A stretch of DNA of 64,000 bases from an uncultured Acetobacteraceae bacterium (GCA_903907955.1 CAIVPZ010000010.1:1-64000); one strand, 5' to 3'; positions 43,861-52,573 are shown, counted from the stretch's first letter. Program-made: numbers and translations. Notes: generated from the letters alone by a model not told the origin.

Positions 43861-44898
43861 GACAGTCCAGGATTCGGCACCGACGCCGGTGAAGTGCACG
43901 GCGCTTGCGGTGCCGCCTGCCTGGTTCAGCGCATCGATCAGCGCGACCCGGTGCTGCGGCGGCACGATGAACATCAGGAAGCCGCCGCCGCCGGCGCCGG
44001 ACACCTTCCCCGCCAGGGCGCCGTGCGCCATGGCGATCGCATGCAGCCGTTCGATCGCTCCGGTACTGATCCCCTCGGCGGTCTTCTTCTTCGCTGCCCA
44101 GGAGCGGTTCAATATTTCCGCCACGTGGCCGATCCGGCCGCGCAGCAATGCCTGTTTCATTTCGAGGGCGTCGTTCTTGAGCTGGTGCAGACTGGTCAGC
44201 GAATCGGCAGTGGGCGAGACCATGCGCCGCTGCTGCTCGGCGATGATCACGTCCGAATGGCGGGAGACACCGGTGAAACAGGTGACCAGCGAGGTTTCCA
44301 GCTCGTTGATGAAGGCACGGCCCACCCGCAGCGGATTGACGATCACCCGGTCGTTGGCGAGGAATTCGATGAAGTTGGCGCCACCGAATGCCGAGGCATA
44401 CTGGTCCTGCTTGCCGCCGGCGAGGTGCAGGTCGATGCGCTCGATCTCGAAGGCAAGGTGGGCGACGTCATACAGGCCGAGCGGCAATTCCAGCAGGGTG
44501 CGGAACGCCTCCACCAGTGCAACCGCCAGCGCCGAGGAGGAGCCGAGGCCCGATCCGGCCGGGGCATCGACATAGGAGGTGATTTTCAAAGGCGTCGGTA
44601 TGCCGCCGCAATGGTCGCGCATCATGCGGGCATAGACACCGGCATGGATCGCCAGCCGCGCCCCGGCGATCGCATCCAGCGCGCAGGGCAGCCGTTCCTC
44701 GATGCCGAGATCGCGGGCCAGGAACTGCACCGTGCCGTCCTCGGACGCTTCGATGAAGGCGTAGGCGTAACGGCCGATCGTCGCGTTCAGCACCGCCCCG
44801 CCATGCTCGTCGCAGTATGGGCTCAAGTCGGTCCCGCCGCCGGCCAGGCCGAGCCGCAGCGGCGCCCGTGCACGGACCACCGTGTTCGTAACGGTCAT
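43849..44898 (-). CDS. hddA: GHMP-family kinase, D-glycero-alpha-D-manno-heptose 7-phosphate kinase-like
   Basis: 349 residues. The opening RARAPLRLGLAGGGTDLSPYCDEHGGAVLNATI and the ATP loop APAGSGLGSSSALAVALV are typical of the HddA branch, as is GALAGKVSGAGGGGFLMF at the C-terminus. HddA phosphorylates heptose 7-phosphate at C1 on the way to GDP-heptose used in capsules or S-layer glycans. The usual partners (gmhA, gmhB, hddC) are not alongside. Neighbours on both sides are pseudogene fragments of polysaccharide-related proteins, so this may be the last intact gene of a decaying cluster. A fucokinase-like role is an alternative. Confidence 0.82.
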   Translation of the reverse strand: MTVTNTVVRARAPLRLGLAGGGTDLSPYCDEHGGAVLNATIGRYAYAFIEASEDGTVQFLARDLGIEERLPCALDAIAGARLAIHAGVYARMMRDHCGGIPTPLKITSYVDAPAGSGLGSSSALAVALVEAFRTLLELPLGLYDVAHLAFEIERIDLHLAGGKQDQYASAFGGANFIEFLANDRVIVNPLRVGRAFINELETSLVTCFTGVSRHSDVIIAEQQRRMVSPTADSLTSLHQLKNDALEMKQALLRGRIGHVAEILNRSWAAKKKTAEGISTGAIERLHAIAMAHGALAGKVSGAGGGGFLMFIVPPQHRVALIDALNQAGGTASAVHFTGVGAESWTVRGG

Positions 44899-44917
44899 GG
44901 TTTGGCTTCCGTGCTGT

Positions 44918-45058
44918 TTATGCCGCGGCGGAGAATATCATGTTGCCGGTCCCAGGATAGCCGGGTTCGTCGAACCGGGTGCTGTGCACGCTGGCATCGG
45001 TGAAGCCGGCATCGCGCAGCCGGTCCAGCAGGTCCCAGCCGGGTTCGTGCACTTCGCC
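44918..45058 (-). pseudogene. SAM-dependent methyltransferase, C-terminal remnant
   Basis: The last 46 codons of an open frame read GWDLLDRLRDAGFTDASVHS...EPGYPGTGNMIFSAAA. The WDLLDRLR.AGF motif followed by GY.G....F is the C-terminus of common class I methyltransferases in polysaccharide clusters. Nothing upstream in this frame matches the rest of the protein, so it is a truncated remnant. It lies 20 bases before hddA on the same strand. Confidence 0.55.
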
Positions 45059-45121
45059 GGCGGCCTCGGCCGGCCACAGGCGGCAGCCCCCCTGCCCCTC
45101 GAACCGTGGCATGGCCGCCGT

Positions 45122-45135
45122 TTGATCGAGATCAA
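45122..45135. promoter_or_regulatory. FNR-type box, upstream of membrane protein gene
   Basis: TTGATCGAGATCAA is an exact TTGAT-N4-ATCAA palindrome. Its centre is about 181 bases before the ATG at 45310. No other intact gene starts nearby, so the gene at 45310 is the probable target. The distance implies a long 5' leader. Confidence 0.55.
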
Positions 45136-45309
45136 AGCGCCGGCGCGGCCGTTGCGCTGAGCATGCGATCTGCCCCCCGCCGCAGTCCGGATCGGCATGT
45201 CCTGGTGTGGCGTGTTGCGTCGCGCGTTGTCCCGATTTCTGTTTCCGCAATCCGTCACTCCGCTGCCGCTGGCCGGGGCGGAGGACATAGACGACAAAGG
45301 AGCGTGCTG

Positions 45310-45699
45310 ATGTTTCGCCGTTTCGCGACCGCGTTGGGTCTGTATGCGATTCCAACCCTTGCCTTGGCCCAGATCGAACCGGTCGACAACCTGGGGCAAA
45401 ATCTCCTGCTGACCCTGTTCCTTCTGTTTGTCGCCGGCGTTGTCGCCGTCGTGTGGCTGCTGTTCGGCCTGCTCGGCAAGTTCCCGAGTTCGTTCCCCAA
45501 GGCGCGCGAGTTGCTGGAGCCCAACCTGGCATGGGCCTTGGTGGGCGCGGTCATCGCCAGTCGCGCCTGGTCGGGCTGGCAGTTCCAAGGGTTCGCGGAC
45601 TTCGCCGCGGCGGTGGCCGGCGGCGTGGTGATGCTCGAGCTCGGCCGGCTTATCGGCCATGTGCGGTATAACGGCGTGCCTGACTGGCGGACCCGGTAA
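45310..45699 (+). CDS. Small inner-membrane protein, unknown function
   Basis: 129 residues. A signal-like first helix (FATALGLYAIPTLALAQ) precedes a second membrane helix (about 33-54, LLLTLFLLFVAGVVAVVWLLFGLL), a polar loop (GKFPSSFPKARELLEPN) and one or two further hydrophobic segments (LAWALVGAVIASRAWSG and AAAVAGGVVMLELGRLIG). The ATG at 45310 opens a signal-like N-terminus; the 68 upstream codons do not fit. An FNR-type box lies 175 bases upstream. Not recognised; anaerobic expression is suggested by the box. Confidence 0.6.
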   Translation: MFRRFATALGLYAIPTLALAQIEPVDNLGQNLLLTLFLLFVAGVVAVVWLLFGLLGKFPSSFPKARELLEPNLAWALVGAVIASRAWSGWQFQGFADFAAAVAGGVVMLELGRLIGHVRYNGVPDWRTR

Positions 45700-46017
45700 G
45701 CCTGCAGGCCGGGCGGAGGCCGGCGCGGCTCGTGCCGGCGCCTGACCGGCATGGAAGCGTTGGACGCGCCGGCTGGTCTGGTCGGCGCGGTCATCTCTGA
45801 GGTTACCCGGAGCTTGTGAATGAACGCCCGGTGATGTCCTTGTTTGGTTCGCGATGAGCAGCGCCCCCCGCAACCGCGTTCGATCACGCCGCCACCACCC
45901 GATCCCCGGCAATATCCGCCCCAGCACCGGCCCAGGCGCCGCACCGGCAGGCCGCGTGCCGTAGCGCGCGCCGCCTCGCCCGCCCAGCCGCTTCCCTTGG
46001 GCGTGCCGCCGGCGCGT
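45700..46017. other. Intergenic stretch with an inverted-repeat arm
   Basis: No gene seen. It holds the arm at 45810-45831 described separately. A GCGCGCCG-rich region follows. A reading on the minus strand joins the PA0069-type gene region but does not continue its protein. Confidence 0.5.
45810..45831 (+). repeat. Single arm of the MITE-like inverted repeat found at 5472
   Basis: GAGCTTGTGAATGAACGCCC and the next two bases match each arm of the 5472-5552 element at 19 of 22 positions. No partner arm is found nearby. Probable insertion-element end scar, 40 kb from the other copy. Confidence 0.55.
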
Positions 46018-47274
46018 TCAGAACAGCGACAGCTGTGCCGCCGCCCCTGGCCGCGTGTCGGCCGGCACCGTGAAGCGCGTGCATTCCAGCTCGCCACGGT
46101 CCTGCAGCCCCAACTGCTTCGCCGCCCGGCTGAACCGGCGCGCCAGCATGTCGGCATAGGGGCCGGTGCCGCTGAACCGCTGGCCGAATTTCGAATCGTT
46201 CAGCGCCCCGCCGCGCGTCGCGCGGATCATCTCCAGCACGCGGCTGGCGCGGTCGGGGAAATGCGCCTCCAGCCAACTGGCAAAGATCGTTTTCAGCTCG
46301 TGCGGCAGGCGCAACAGGATATAGCCGGCATGGCGCGCGCCAGCGCGCGAGGACGCCTCCAGGATGCGTTCCAGCTCGGCATCGTTCAGCCCGGGGATCA
46401 TCGGCGCCGCCATCACCCCCACCGGCACGCCGGCGCGCGACAGCGCCTCCATCGCCTGCAGCCGGCGGGCCGGCGTCGCGGCGCGCGGCTCCATCACCCG
46501 GGCCAGCGCGGCATCCAGCGTGGTGACCGACAGATGCACCCGCACCAGGTTGCGGCCGGCGAGCGATTGCAGGATGTCGAGGTCGCGCAGCACGCCGGCC
46601 GATTTCGTCACGATGCTGACCGGGTGGTTGAACCGGTCCAGCACCTGCAGCGCCGCGCGGGTGAGCTTCAGCGTGCGCTCGACCGGCTGGTAGGGGTCGG
46701 TGTTGGAGCCCAGCACCAGCGTGCGCGCCACGTAGCCGGGTTTGCGCAGTTCCTTTTCCAGCAACTCCGCCACGTCCGGCTTGAACACCAGACGGGTCTC
46801 GAAATCGAGCCCGGGCGAATAGCCGAGCGTAGCATGCGACGGCCGCGCATAGCAGTAGATGCAGCCGTGCTCGCAGCCGCGATACGGGTTCACCGCACGA
46901 TCGAAGCCGATATCGGGCGACTGGTTCCAGGCGATGACGGAGCGGCTGGCATCGCGGATCAGCGTGGTTGGCAGCGGCGGCAGTCCGGTGAACTCGGCGG
47001 CCAGCGTGTTCCAGCCGTCGTCGAACGGGGCGGTTTGCTCGTACTCGAACCGGTTGGGCGGGTTGACGGTGGCGCCGCGGCCCTTGCGCGCGCCTGGAAC
47101 CTTCGGCGGGGCGGCCTGCGGCACCGGCGGAATGCCGGGCACCGGCCGACCGCGTCGGGTACGTCCCGGGCCCGGCTGCGGATCTGGCAGGCCGGCGCGC
47201 TCAAGCGCTTCCAGCTCCGCCGGGTCCAGCTCCCGTGCCAGATCGGTGACGTCCGCATACGAATCCTGTCGCAT
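46018..47274 (-). CDS. Radical SAM protein, PA0069/spore photolyase-like family
   Basis: 418 residues. The radical SAM cluster motif is PYRGCEHGCIYCYARPSH (C-x3-C-x2-C). The lead-in FEYEQTAPFDDGWNT and the rest (LVLGSNTDPYQPVERTLKLTR, VSIVTKSAGVLRDLDIL, PVGVMAAPMIPGLNDAELERIL) match the PA0069 family, related to the SplB fold. Substrate unknown. ATG 47274 gives the family N-terminus (MRQDSYAD); an in-frame start 57 bases further upstream is rejected. It is divergent from the glycosyltransferase at 47314 with only 39 bases between, so their promoters overlap. Confidence 0.9.
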   Translation of the reverse strand: MRQDSYADVTDLARELDPAELEALERAGLPDPQPGPGRTRRGRPVPGIPPVPQAAPPKVPGARKGRGATVNPPNRFEYEQTAPFDDGWNTLAAEFTGLPPLPTTLIRDASRSVIAWNQSPDIGFDRAVNPYRGCEHGCIYCYARPSHATLGYSPGLDFETRLVFKPDVAELLEKELRKPGYVARTLVLGSNTDPYQPVERTLKLTRAALQVLDRFNHPVSIVTKSAGVLRDLDILQSLAGRNLVRVHLSVTTLDAALARVMEPRAATPARRLQAMEALSRAGVPVGVMAAPMIPGLNDAELERILEASSRAGARHAGYILLRLPHELKTIFASWLEAHFPDRASRVLEMIRATRGGALNDSKFGQRFSGTGPYADMLARRFSRAAKQLGLQDRGELECTRFTVPADTRPGAAAQLSLF

Positions 47275-47313
47275 GTTGATGTTCCCCGTCCGTTCACGGC
47301 ATAACCTGCGGGA

Positions 47314-48021
47314 ATGCCGCCCGCCCGTCAAGAACGAAAGAGGAACTTACTCCTGGAACCCACTCTTTCCGTCGTCATCCCGGCGCTGAACGCCGCCGCC
47401 ACGCTGCCCGCCACCCTGGCGGCGCTGGGCCGCGTGGCGGGCGAAGTGGTGGTGGTCGATGGCGGCAGCACCGATGCCACCACGCAGCTCGCCGCTTCGC
47501 TCGGCGCGCGGGTGCTGGTGGCGCCGCGCGGCCGTGGCGGGCAGATCGCCGCCGGGGTTGCCGCCGCCAGCGGCGACTGGCTGCTGCTGCTGCACGCCGA
47601 CAGCCGCCTCGCCCCCGGCTGGGCGGCGGCAGCGCATGAATTCATCGCCACCGGGCGGGGCCGGGCCGGGTATTTCCGCTTTTCCCTCGATTCCTCCGAT
47701 CCCCGGGCCCGCCGGCTGGAGCGGGCGGTTGCGTGGCGCTGCCGTCATCTTTCCCTTCCCTATGGCGACCAGGGCCTGCTGATTGCCCGCACCCTGCTGG
47801 ATTCGGTCGGCGGCATCCGCCCGTTGCCGCTGATGGAAGATGTCGATCTGGTGCGCCGGCTCGGCCGGCATCGCCTCGCCGGGCTGGAGGTCGATGCCGT
47901 CACCTCGGCCGCACGCTGGGAGCGCGACGGCTGGTGGCGGCGTTCAGCGCGCAACCTTTGCTGCCTGTCCTTGTTCTTCGCCGGCATCCCGCCGCGGCTG
48001 ATCGCGCGCCTTTACCGATGA
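47314..48021 (+). CDS. TIGR04283-type family 2 glycosyltransferase
   Basis: 235 residues. SVVIPALNAAATLPATLAAL and VVVDGGSTDATTQLA start it; LLLLHADSRLAPG carries the metal site; YGDQGLLIARTLLDSVGGI and PLMEDVDLVRRL follow. The family is paired with TIGR04282 proteins, sometimes linked to arsenosugar-like glycans. The start at 47314 has weak Shine-Dalgarno; a shorter start near 47350 is possible. Its stop overlaps the next gene's ATG (ATGA). Confidence 0.88.
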   Translation: MPPARQERKRNLLLEPTLSVVIPALNAAATLPATLAALGRVAGEVVVVDGGSTDATTQLAASLGARVLVAPRGRGGQIAAGVAAASGDWLLLLHADSRLAPGWAAAAHEFIATGRGRAGYFRFSLDSSDPRARRLERAVAWRCRHLSLPYGDQGLLIARTLLDSVGGIRPLPLMEDVDLVRRLGRHRLAGLEVDAVTSAARWERDGWWRRSARNLCCLSLFFAGIPPRLIARLYR

Positions 48022-48578
48022 GGGACACGGTGTTCGTGTTCGCCCGCGCGCCGCGCCTGGGCACGGTGAAGCGGCGGCTGGCGCGCGGGATCGGCGACCG
48101 CGCCGCGCTGCAATTCCATCGTGCCACACTGGCCCGCGTGCTGCGCGACCTCGCCGCCGACCGCCGGTTTGTCACCGTGCTGGCCGTCACCCCCGATCGC
48201 GCGCGCATCGCCCGGCCGCGCGGCGTGCGGGTGGTGCCGCAGGGACATGGCGATCTCGGCGCGCGCATGCACCGCGCGCTCGGCCGCGCCCGCCGGGCCG
48301 TGGTGGTGGGCAGCGACATCCCCGGCCTGCGCGCCGCCGACGTGGCCGCGGCCTTCCGCGCACTCGGCCGCACCCGGGCCTGCTTCGGTCCGGCCGAGGA
48401 TGGCGGCTACTGGCTGGTGGCGCTCGGACCGCTGCGCCCGGCGCGGCCGTTTGCCGGGGTGCGCTGGTCGTCGGAGCACGCGCTTGCCGATACGCTGCGG
48501 AACTTCGCCGGCCGGCGCGTTGCCTTGTTGCGCACGCTGCGCGATGTGGACAATGCAGTGGATTTGACAGCCGTTTAG
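48018..48578 (+). CDS. TIGR04282-type (DUF2064) glycosyltransferase
   Basis: 186 residues. VFVFARAPRLGTVKRRLARGIGDRAALQFH is the family start; GSDIPGLRAADVAAAFRAL and GPAEDGGYWLVAL carry the acidic, metal-binding motifs. The family resembles nucleotidyltransferases of the arsenosugar-related TIGR04282 group. Paired with the preceding TIGR04283 gene by a 4-base overlap, as in many genomes. Product unknown. Confidence 0.88.
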   Translation: MRDTVFVFARAPRLGTVKRRLARGIGDRAALQFHRATLARVLRDLAADRRFVTVLAVTPDRARIARPRGVRVVPQGHGDLGARMHRALGRARRAVVVGSDIPGLRAADVAAAFRALGRTRACFGPAEDGGYWLVALGPLRPARPFAGVRWSSEHALADTLRNFAGRRVALLRTLRDVDNAVDLTAV

Positions 48579-49011
48579 GTAAAGTTCGCGACAAATATTT
48601 ATCAAATTCTCGAAGTCCCAGGACCATTCCTGGCCGCCGCCTCCCGGAGACTGAAACTTAACCCGGCGCAGGGCGCTGTTTGCCCACGCGCTGCTTTCAG
48701 CCCCTGACGGTGCAGGCGCAAAGGGCGCATCCGCCGCACAGCGCAGTCGCAAGAACCAAGCCGGTTCGGTGGCGAAAGCGAAATGCGGCCGGAACAATTT
48801 CGATGGGCGCGGCAACGCCCGCCGCGATGCAGGCGCCCTGATCCCACCGTCGCCCAGGTCAACCCGCCCCCAGCGCGCCCGTATACCGGGTTATGCATTA
48901 TAATTAAGACAATAATGAATCAATTGCAAAATTTTCCGCCGTTTTGTTGACTCACATTGCCGTCTGCGTTAATCATTGTACGCGAAATCCACAATATTGA
49001 GGAACATATCA
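48579..49011. other. AT-rich intergenic region upstream of a PEP-CTERM gene
   Basis: No gene seen. 48890-48990 is much lower in G+C than its surroundings, with a TATAAT at 48899-48904 and the possible promoter described next. A short hairpin-like repeat is not evident. The AT-rich leader suits a strongly expressed or regulated surface protein gene. Confidence 0.5.
48947..48975 (+). promoter_or_regulatory. Possible sigma-70-like promoter for the PEP-CTERM gene
   Basis: TTGACT (48947-48952), a 17-base spacer and TAATCA (48970-48975), a weak -10 (TATAAT as reference). It lies 36 bases before the start codon at 49012, leaving a short leader with GAGGAAC as the ribosome binding site. Confidence 0.4.
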
Positions 49012-49785
49012 ATGTTGAGACGCATGATCGCTGCGGCGACCCTCGCCGGCCTTCTCGCCACCGGCGCAGCGAAGGCCGGTCCCATCAGCTACACCGTCAG
49101 CAATCCGACCAACGGCCAGGGCGTCACGATCACCGACACCTCGGTCCTCAACAAAACCGTGTCTGGCACGGCCGGGCAGATCGTGCTTGTGCCCGTGCCC
49201 GGCTCCGGGGCACCTACACTCTCATTGGATGCCTGGTGCATCGACGTCGCCGCCGAACTGACTATCGGCCAGCAATACGCCTTCACGGCTCAGAGCACCC
49301 CGGTGCTGCCGACCGGCCCAGATGACATGCTTACCGCGATCACCGCCAAGCAGGTCGGCGCGCTGATCCAAAATGGCACAGGGGGCATCAATACGAATTT
49401 GCCTCAGTCGGCCGCGTTGCAGGTCGCGATCTGGGCCATCGAGTATGGCAACGGCGCCATCTCGCTGAACGACACCACTAACCCCACTGCACTCACGGAC
49501 GGCAACATCACGATCAGCGCCAGCAGCGATGTGATCAAGGCTGCCGATGCCTTCATTCAAAACGTCAGCGGAAACAACCCGCTTTGGGCGTTCAGCCCCA
49601 CCGACAAAATCTTCATGTTGACCTCGCCCGGTAAACAAAACCTCATCTACCTCGCTTCCGCTTTAACCACCGTCGGCGACCAAAACACCGATCTTCCCGA
49701 GCCGGCTTCAATGGCAGTGCTGTTGTTCGGTCTGGCCGGCCTGGCCACGGTGCGGCAGCGCCGGCGCACCATGCAGGCTGCCTGA
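49012..49785 (+). CDS. PEP-CTERM sorting-domain protein with CxxD motif
   Basis: 257 residues. Signal peptide 1-22 (AKA|GP). The body has LDAWCIDVAAELTIGQQYAF, LPQSAALQVAIWAIEYGN and a C-terminal LPEPASMAVLLFGLAGLATVRQRRR, the PEP-CTERM tripartite signal. The W-C-x-D and Q-x-A-IW patterns resemble surface proteins that form internal thioesters or bind each other, but I cannot say which. AGGAACATATCA precedes the ATG at 49012. No exosortase in the window. The base composition is lower in G+C than its neighbours. Confidence 0.85.
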   Translation: MLRRMIAAATLAGLLATGAAKAGPISYTVSNPTNGQGVTITDTSVLNKTVSGTAGQIVLVPVPGSGAPTLSLDAWCIDVAAELTIGQQYAFTAQSTPVLPTGPDDMLTAITAKQVGALIQNGTGGINTNLPQSAALQVAIWAIEYGNGAISLNDTTNPTALTDGNITISASSDVIKAADAFIQNVSGNNPLWAFSPTDKIFMLTSPGKQNLIYLASALTTVGDQNTDLPEPASMAVLLFGLAGLATVRQRRRTMQAA

Positions 49786-49879
49786 ACACACACCGAAGTG
49801 TGCCCCCTTGCAGATTGACGGCCGCGCGGCAGTCGCAGCCATTACCTGATCGGCAGCATCCGCACGTCGCGCTCGCTGC

Positions 49880-51778
49880 TCATCCGGCTGCACTGCCCCG
49901 CCTGGCCACCTTGCCGCCCCAGCGCTCCACCACCCGGCGCAATTCAGCGAGCCGGATCGGCTTGGCGAGATAATCGTCCATTCCCGCCGCCAGGCAGCGC
50001 TCGCGGTCACCCTCGATGGCGTTCGCCGTCAGCGCCACGATCGGCGTCCGCCGCCCGGCCGACGCTTCCGCCGCGCGGATCGCAGCGGTCGCCTCGAAGC
50101 CGTCCATCTCAGGCATGTGGCAGTCCATCAGCACCAGATCGTAGCTGCCGGTGGCAAACCGCTCCACCGCCTCCCGCCCGTTCGCAACCGTGTCCACCAC
50201 GCAGCCGATCCGGCTCAGCATGCCCAGCGCGACCTGCTGATTGACGCGGTTGTCCTCGACGAGCAGCACGCGGACATCGAGGCGCCCCTCCTCCTCCGTG
50301 GCGTCGGGCAGCAACAACGGCACCGCGGGCAACACCGCCGCCTCCCCGTCAGCGTCCGCCAGCGCGAACCGCGCAGTGAAGCGGAACGTCGCGCCCTGCC
50401 CCGGAATGCTGTGCACCGACATGCTGCCGCCCATCAACTCGCACAAGTGCCGCGAGATCGCCAATCCCAGCCCGGTACCGCCGTAACGGCGCGTCATCGT
50501 CCCGTCGGCCTGGGCGAAGGCGTCGAAAATGCGCGCCTGCTGGTCCCGCGGAATGCCCGGTCCGGTGTCCTCGACGGTGAATGCCAGCACCACCTGCCGC
50601 GCCTCGGCGGCATCAATCGCCGGCCCGTCTTCCGGCGGTTGCACCTCCACGCGCAAGAACACCCGCCCCTGCTCAGTGAACTTCACCGCATTGGCGAGCA
50701 GATTGGTCAGCACCTGGCGCAGCCGGTAGGGGTCGCCTACCAGCCGCCGCGGCACGGCGCCGGGTACCAGCGCGACAATCGCCACCCCGCGGTCCAGCGC
50801 GCCGTCGCGGAACGGCGCCACCACCTCCTCGATCAGCGTGCCAAGGTCGAACAGTACCGCCTCGATCTCCACCCGCCCGGCCTCGATCTTCGACAGGTCG
50901 AGCACGTTGTTCACCAGCCCGAGCAGCGCCTCGCCGGACACCCGCGCAGTCTCGACATAGTCGCGTTGCGCCGGCGTCAGTTCGGTGCGCAGCAACAGCT
51001 CGGTCATGCCGATCACGCCGTTCAGCGGGGTGCGTATCTCGTGGCTCATATTGGCCAGGAATTGCGACTTTGCCCGGTTGGCCGCCTGCGCCGAGGTCAC
51101 CGCCGAAGCCAACTCCGCCGCCAGCCGCTCGTTGCGCAACCGGCCGAGCAGCGCCTCGACCACCGAGGCGTTGGCGCCGCGCAGCAGCACCAGCAACACG
51201 CCGGCATAAACCACCGAAAGTATCGCTAGCACAACGTTCATCCGGCCGGTGGCCGCGACCGCATAGGCCAGCCCGAACGGCAGCAGGGCCAGCACGATAT
51301 AGGCGCGCCCGGCCGCCGGAACGGCCAGCGAGGTGGCCACGGCGGCGGCGGCCATCGCCACCACCACGACGTCCAGGAAAGCCTGCGAGTCCTGCCCGCC
51401 CAGCCACACCACCGCGACGCCAAGACCACCCCAGATCGCGCCCGACAGGCCGGAAAGCAGCACGGCCCGGCGGATGAACCGCTCCACCGTGGCTGCCTGC
51501 GGGGCCGGCCCGGTCGCCGCGATGCGCCAGGTCAGCAGCAGGCGGAATATCCCGAGTACCGCGATCGCCAGCAGCCAGCCGATCAGCGGTGCGCCGGCGC
51601 CCGGCGCCCACAGCACAACAACGACAAACACCGCGACAACGATATTGCCGGCAGCGGCAACCGGAAGCTGGCGGGCGGCAGCCAGCATTTCCGCGCGCCG
51701 GATCGCCGCGATCTCGTCACCGGCCGGCGGCGCAATCGCGCCTTCCGCCGCCCCCCCCCCCGAACAACCGGGCGGCAC
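49880..51778 (-). CDS. Hybrid sensor histidine kinase/response regulator, N-terminus interrupted by poly-G
   Basis: 632 codons in the open frame from GTG 51778, which has no ribosome site. Six or so membrane helices (about 38-190) form a sensor. HisKA has [19 protein letters not shown]; the ATPase domain has [19 protein letters not shown] and [13 protein letters not shown]. The receiver domain has VLLVEDN and LMDCHMP, with the phosphoacceptor Asp in the latter. The true start is probably GTG 51803, preceded by AGGAAGGG and reading [14 protein letters not shown], but an 11-G run (51751-51761) then shifts the frame. With 10 or 13 G the two frames join. No partner regulator is adjacent. Confidence 0.85.
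   Translation of the reverse strand: MPPGCSGGGAAEGAIAPPAGDEIAAIRRAEMLAAARQLPVAAAGNIVVAVFVVVVLWAPGAGAPLIGWLLAIAVLGIFRLLLTWRIAATGPAPQAATVERFIRRAVLLSGLSGAIWGGLGVAVVWLGGQDSQAFLDVVVVAMAAAAVATSLAVPAAGRAYIVLALLPFGLAYAVAATGRMNVVLAILSVVYAGVLLVLLRGANASVVEALLGRLRNERLAAELASAVTSAQAANRAKSQFLANMSHEIRTPLNGVIGMTELLLRTELTPAQRDYVETARVSGEALLGLVNNVLDLSKIEAGRVEIEAVLFDLGTLIEEVVAPFRDGALDRGVAIVALVPGAVPRRLVGDPYRLRQVLTNLLANAVKFTEQGRVFLRVEVQPPEDGPAIDAAEARQVVLAFTVEDTGPGIPRDQQARIFDAFAQADGTMTRRYGGTGLGLAISRHLCELMGGSMSVHSIPGQGATFRFTARFALADADGEAAVLPAVPLLLPDATEEEGRLDVRVLLVEDNRVNQQVALGMLSRIGCVVDTVANGREAVERFATGSYDLVLMDCHMPEMDGFEATAAIRAAEASAGRRTPIVALTANAIEGDRERCLAAGMDDYLAKPIRLAELRRVVERWGGKVARRGSAAG
51751..51761 (-). other. Homopolymeric tract (11 G) at the kinase N-terminus
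   Basis: An uninterrupted run of 11 C on the + strand (G on the coding strand), between the well-placed start at 51803 and the kinase body. With 11 G, translation from 51803 ends after 28 codons. With 10 or 13 G it reads through into the kinase. Either a slipped-strand phase switch or a sequencing/assembly indel. Confidence 0.6.
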
Positions 51779-51803
51779 GTTCGAAAATGCCCCGCAGCGT
51801 CAC

Positions 51804-52104
51804 CCCGGCACCCTTCCTGTCGCTGCCCGCGCGTGGACTTGCGCCTCGCCCTGGGCTGATATGCCGTTACGCGGCCCGCGCGCCGCACCGCAAGAATAAC
51901 CCCGAACCGGTTGCGGGCAGCCCCCCGGGCGGCGAATTCGATCCGGCCGGTTGCCGGCTCGGCCCGCCGGCCCCGGCGAGGCTGCGGGGGCAGATTGCAG
52001 AGCCTGCACCCCGCCGATCACAGATCGCGGTGGGAGGATGAAACGGCGGCACCGGCGTGGCAATCCTGGGCTACGATGTCGAAAGCAAGCGGGGAAACAC
52101 GCCG
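51804..52104. other. Intergenic stretch without a recognised gene
   Basis: Between the divergent kinase and DUF3096 genes. It holds the kinase ribosome binding site (51811-51818) and a strongly purine/GC-biased region; open frames here are shadows. No promoter is clear. Confidence 0.45.
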
Positions 52105-52254
52105 ATGAGCATCGATACGATCGTACTACAGCCTGCGGTGGCACTCGTCGCCGGGATTCTGATTCTGCTGGTTCCGCGCCTGCTGAACCTGATCGTCGCC
52201 ATCTACCTGATTTTCGTCGGCGCCGCAGGACTTTGGCCGCATCTGCTGCGGTGA
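52105..52254 (+). CDS. DUF3096 small membrane protein
   Basis: 49 residues, two short membrane helices: VALVAGILILLVPRLLNLIVAIYLIFVGAAGL in part, then WPHLLR. Matches DUF3096 in length and in the PRLLN..VAIYLI.VG..G pattern. Function unknown. ATG 52105 is preceded by GGGGAA; the frame extends 16 codons upstream. Confidence 0.75.
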   Translation: MSIDTIVLQPAVALVAGILILLVPRLLNLIVAIYLIFVGAAGLWPHLLR

Positions 52255-52573
52255 AGCCACACCGAACCGCTTCACCGCGGATCATCGGGGCGCCGGGCGC
52301 GACGACGACCGATGCCCCGCGCCTGGGTGCTGGAAGCGATCCGTTGCCTTAAGCTGTTGGTTCTACAGGCGCTCAATCCCCTTCCGGCCGGAAGCTGGCG
52401 CGTGGGGATCGTTGGTCAAGCAAGGTCCGAAGGGTCTTGCCATCGGAATGGCTAATGGCAGCCTTGCGTCAAGCGCATGGATGGTTTCCTGCAGATATGG
52501 GGTCAAGGGAGCCTCTGCCCCCTTGCGGGTCCAGGGCAGCGTCCTGGCCTGACTTGCTTGCCTGCCTTCGCGC
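52255..52573. other. Intergenic region with a composite repeat
   Basis: No gene seen. It contains copy 10 of the composite repeat at 52497-52556, immediately after the end of badG. The rest (52255-52490) shows no clear structure. Confidence 0.5.
52497..52556 (-). repeat. Composite intergenic hairpin repeat, copy 10
   Basis: GGGGTCAAGGGAGCCTCTGCCCCCTTG and GGTCCAGGGCAGCGTCCTGGCCT match the copy 2 arrangement with a few mismatches (GTCAAGGGAGCC for GTCAAGGGGGCC). It lies at the end of the benzoyl-CoA reductase operon on the opposite side of its last stop. Confidence 0.75.
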
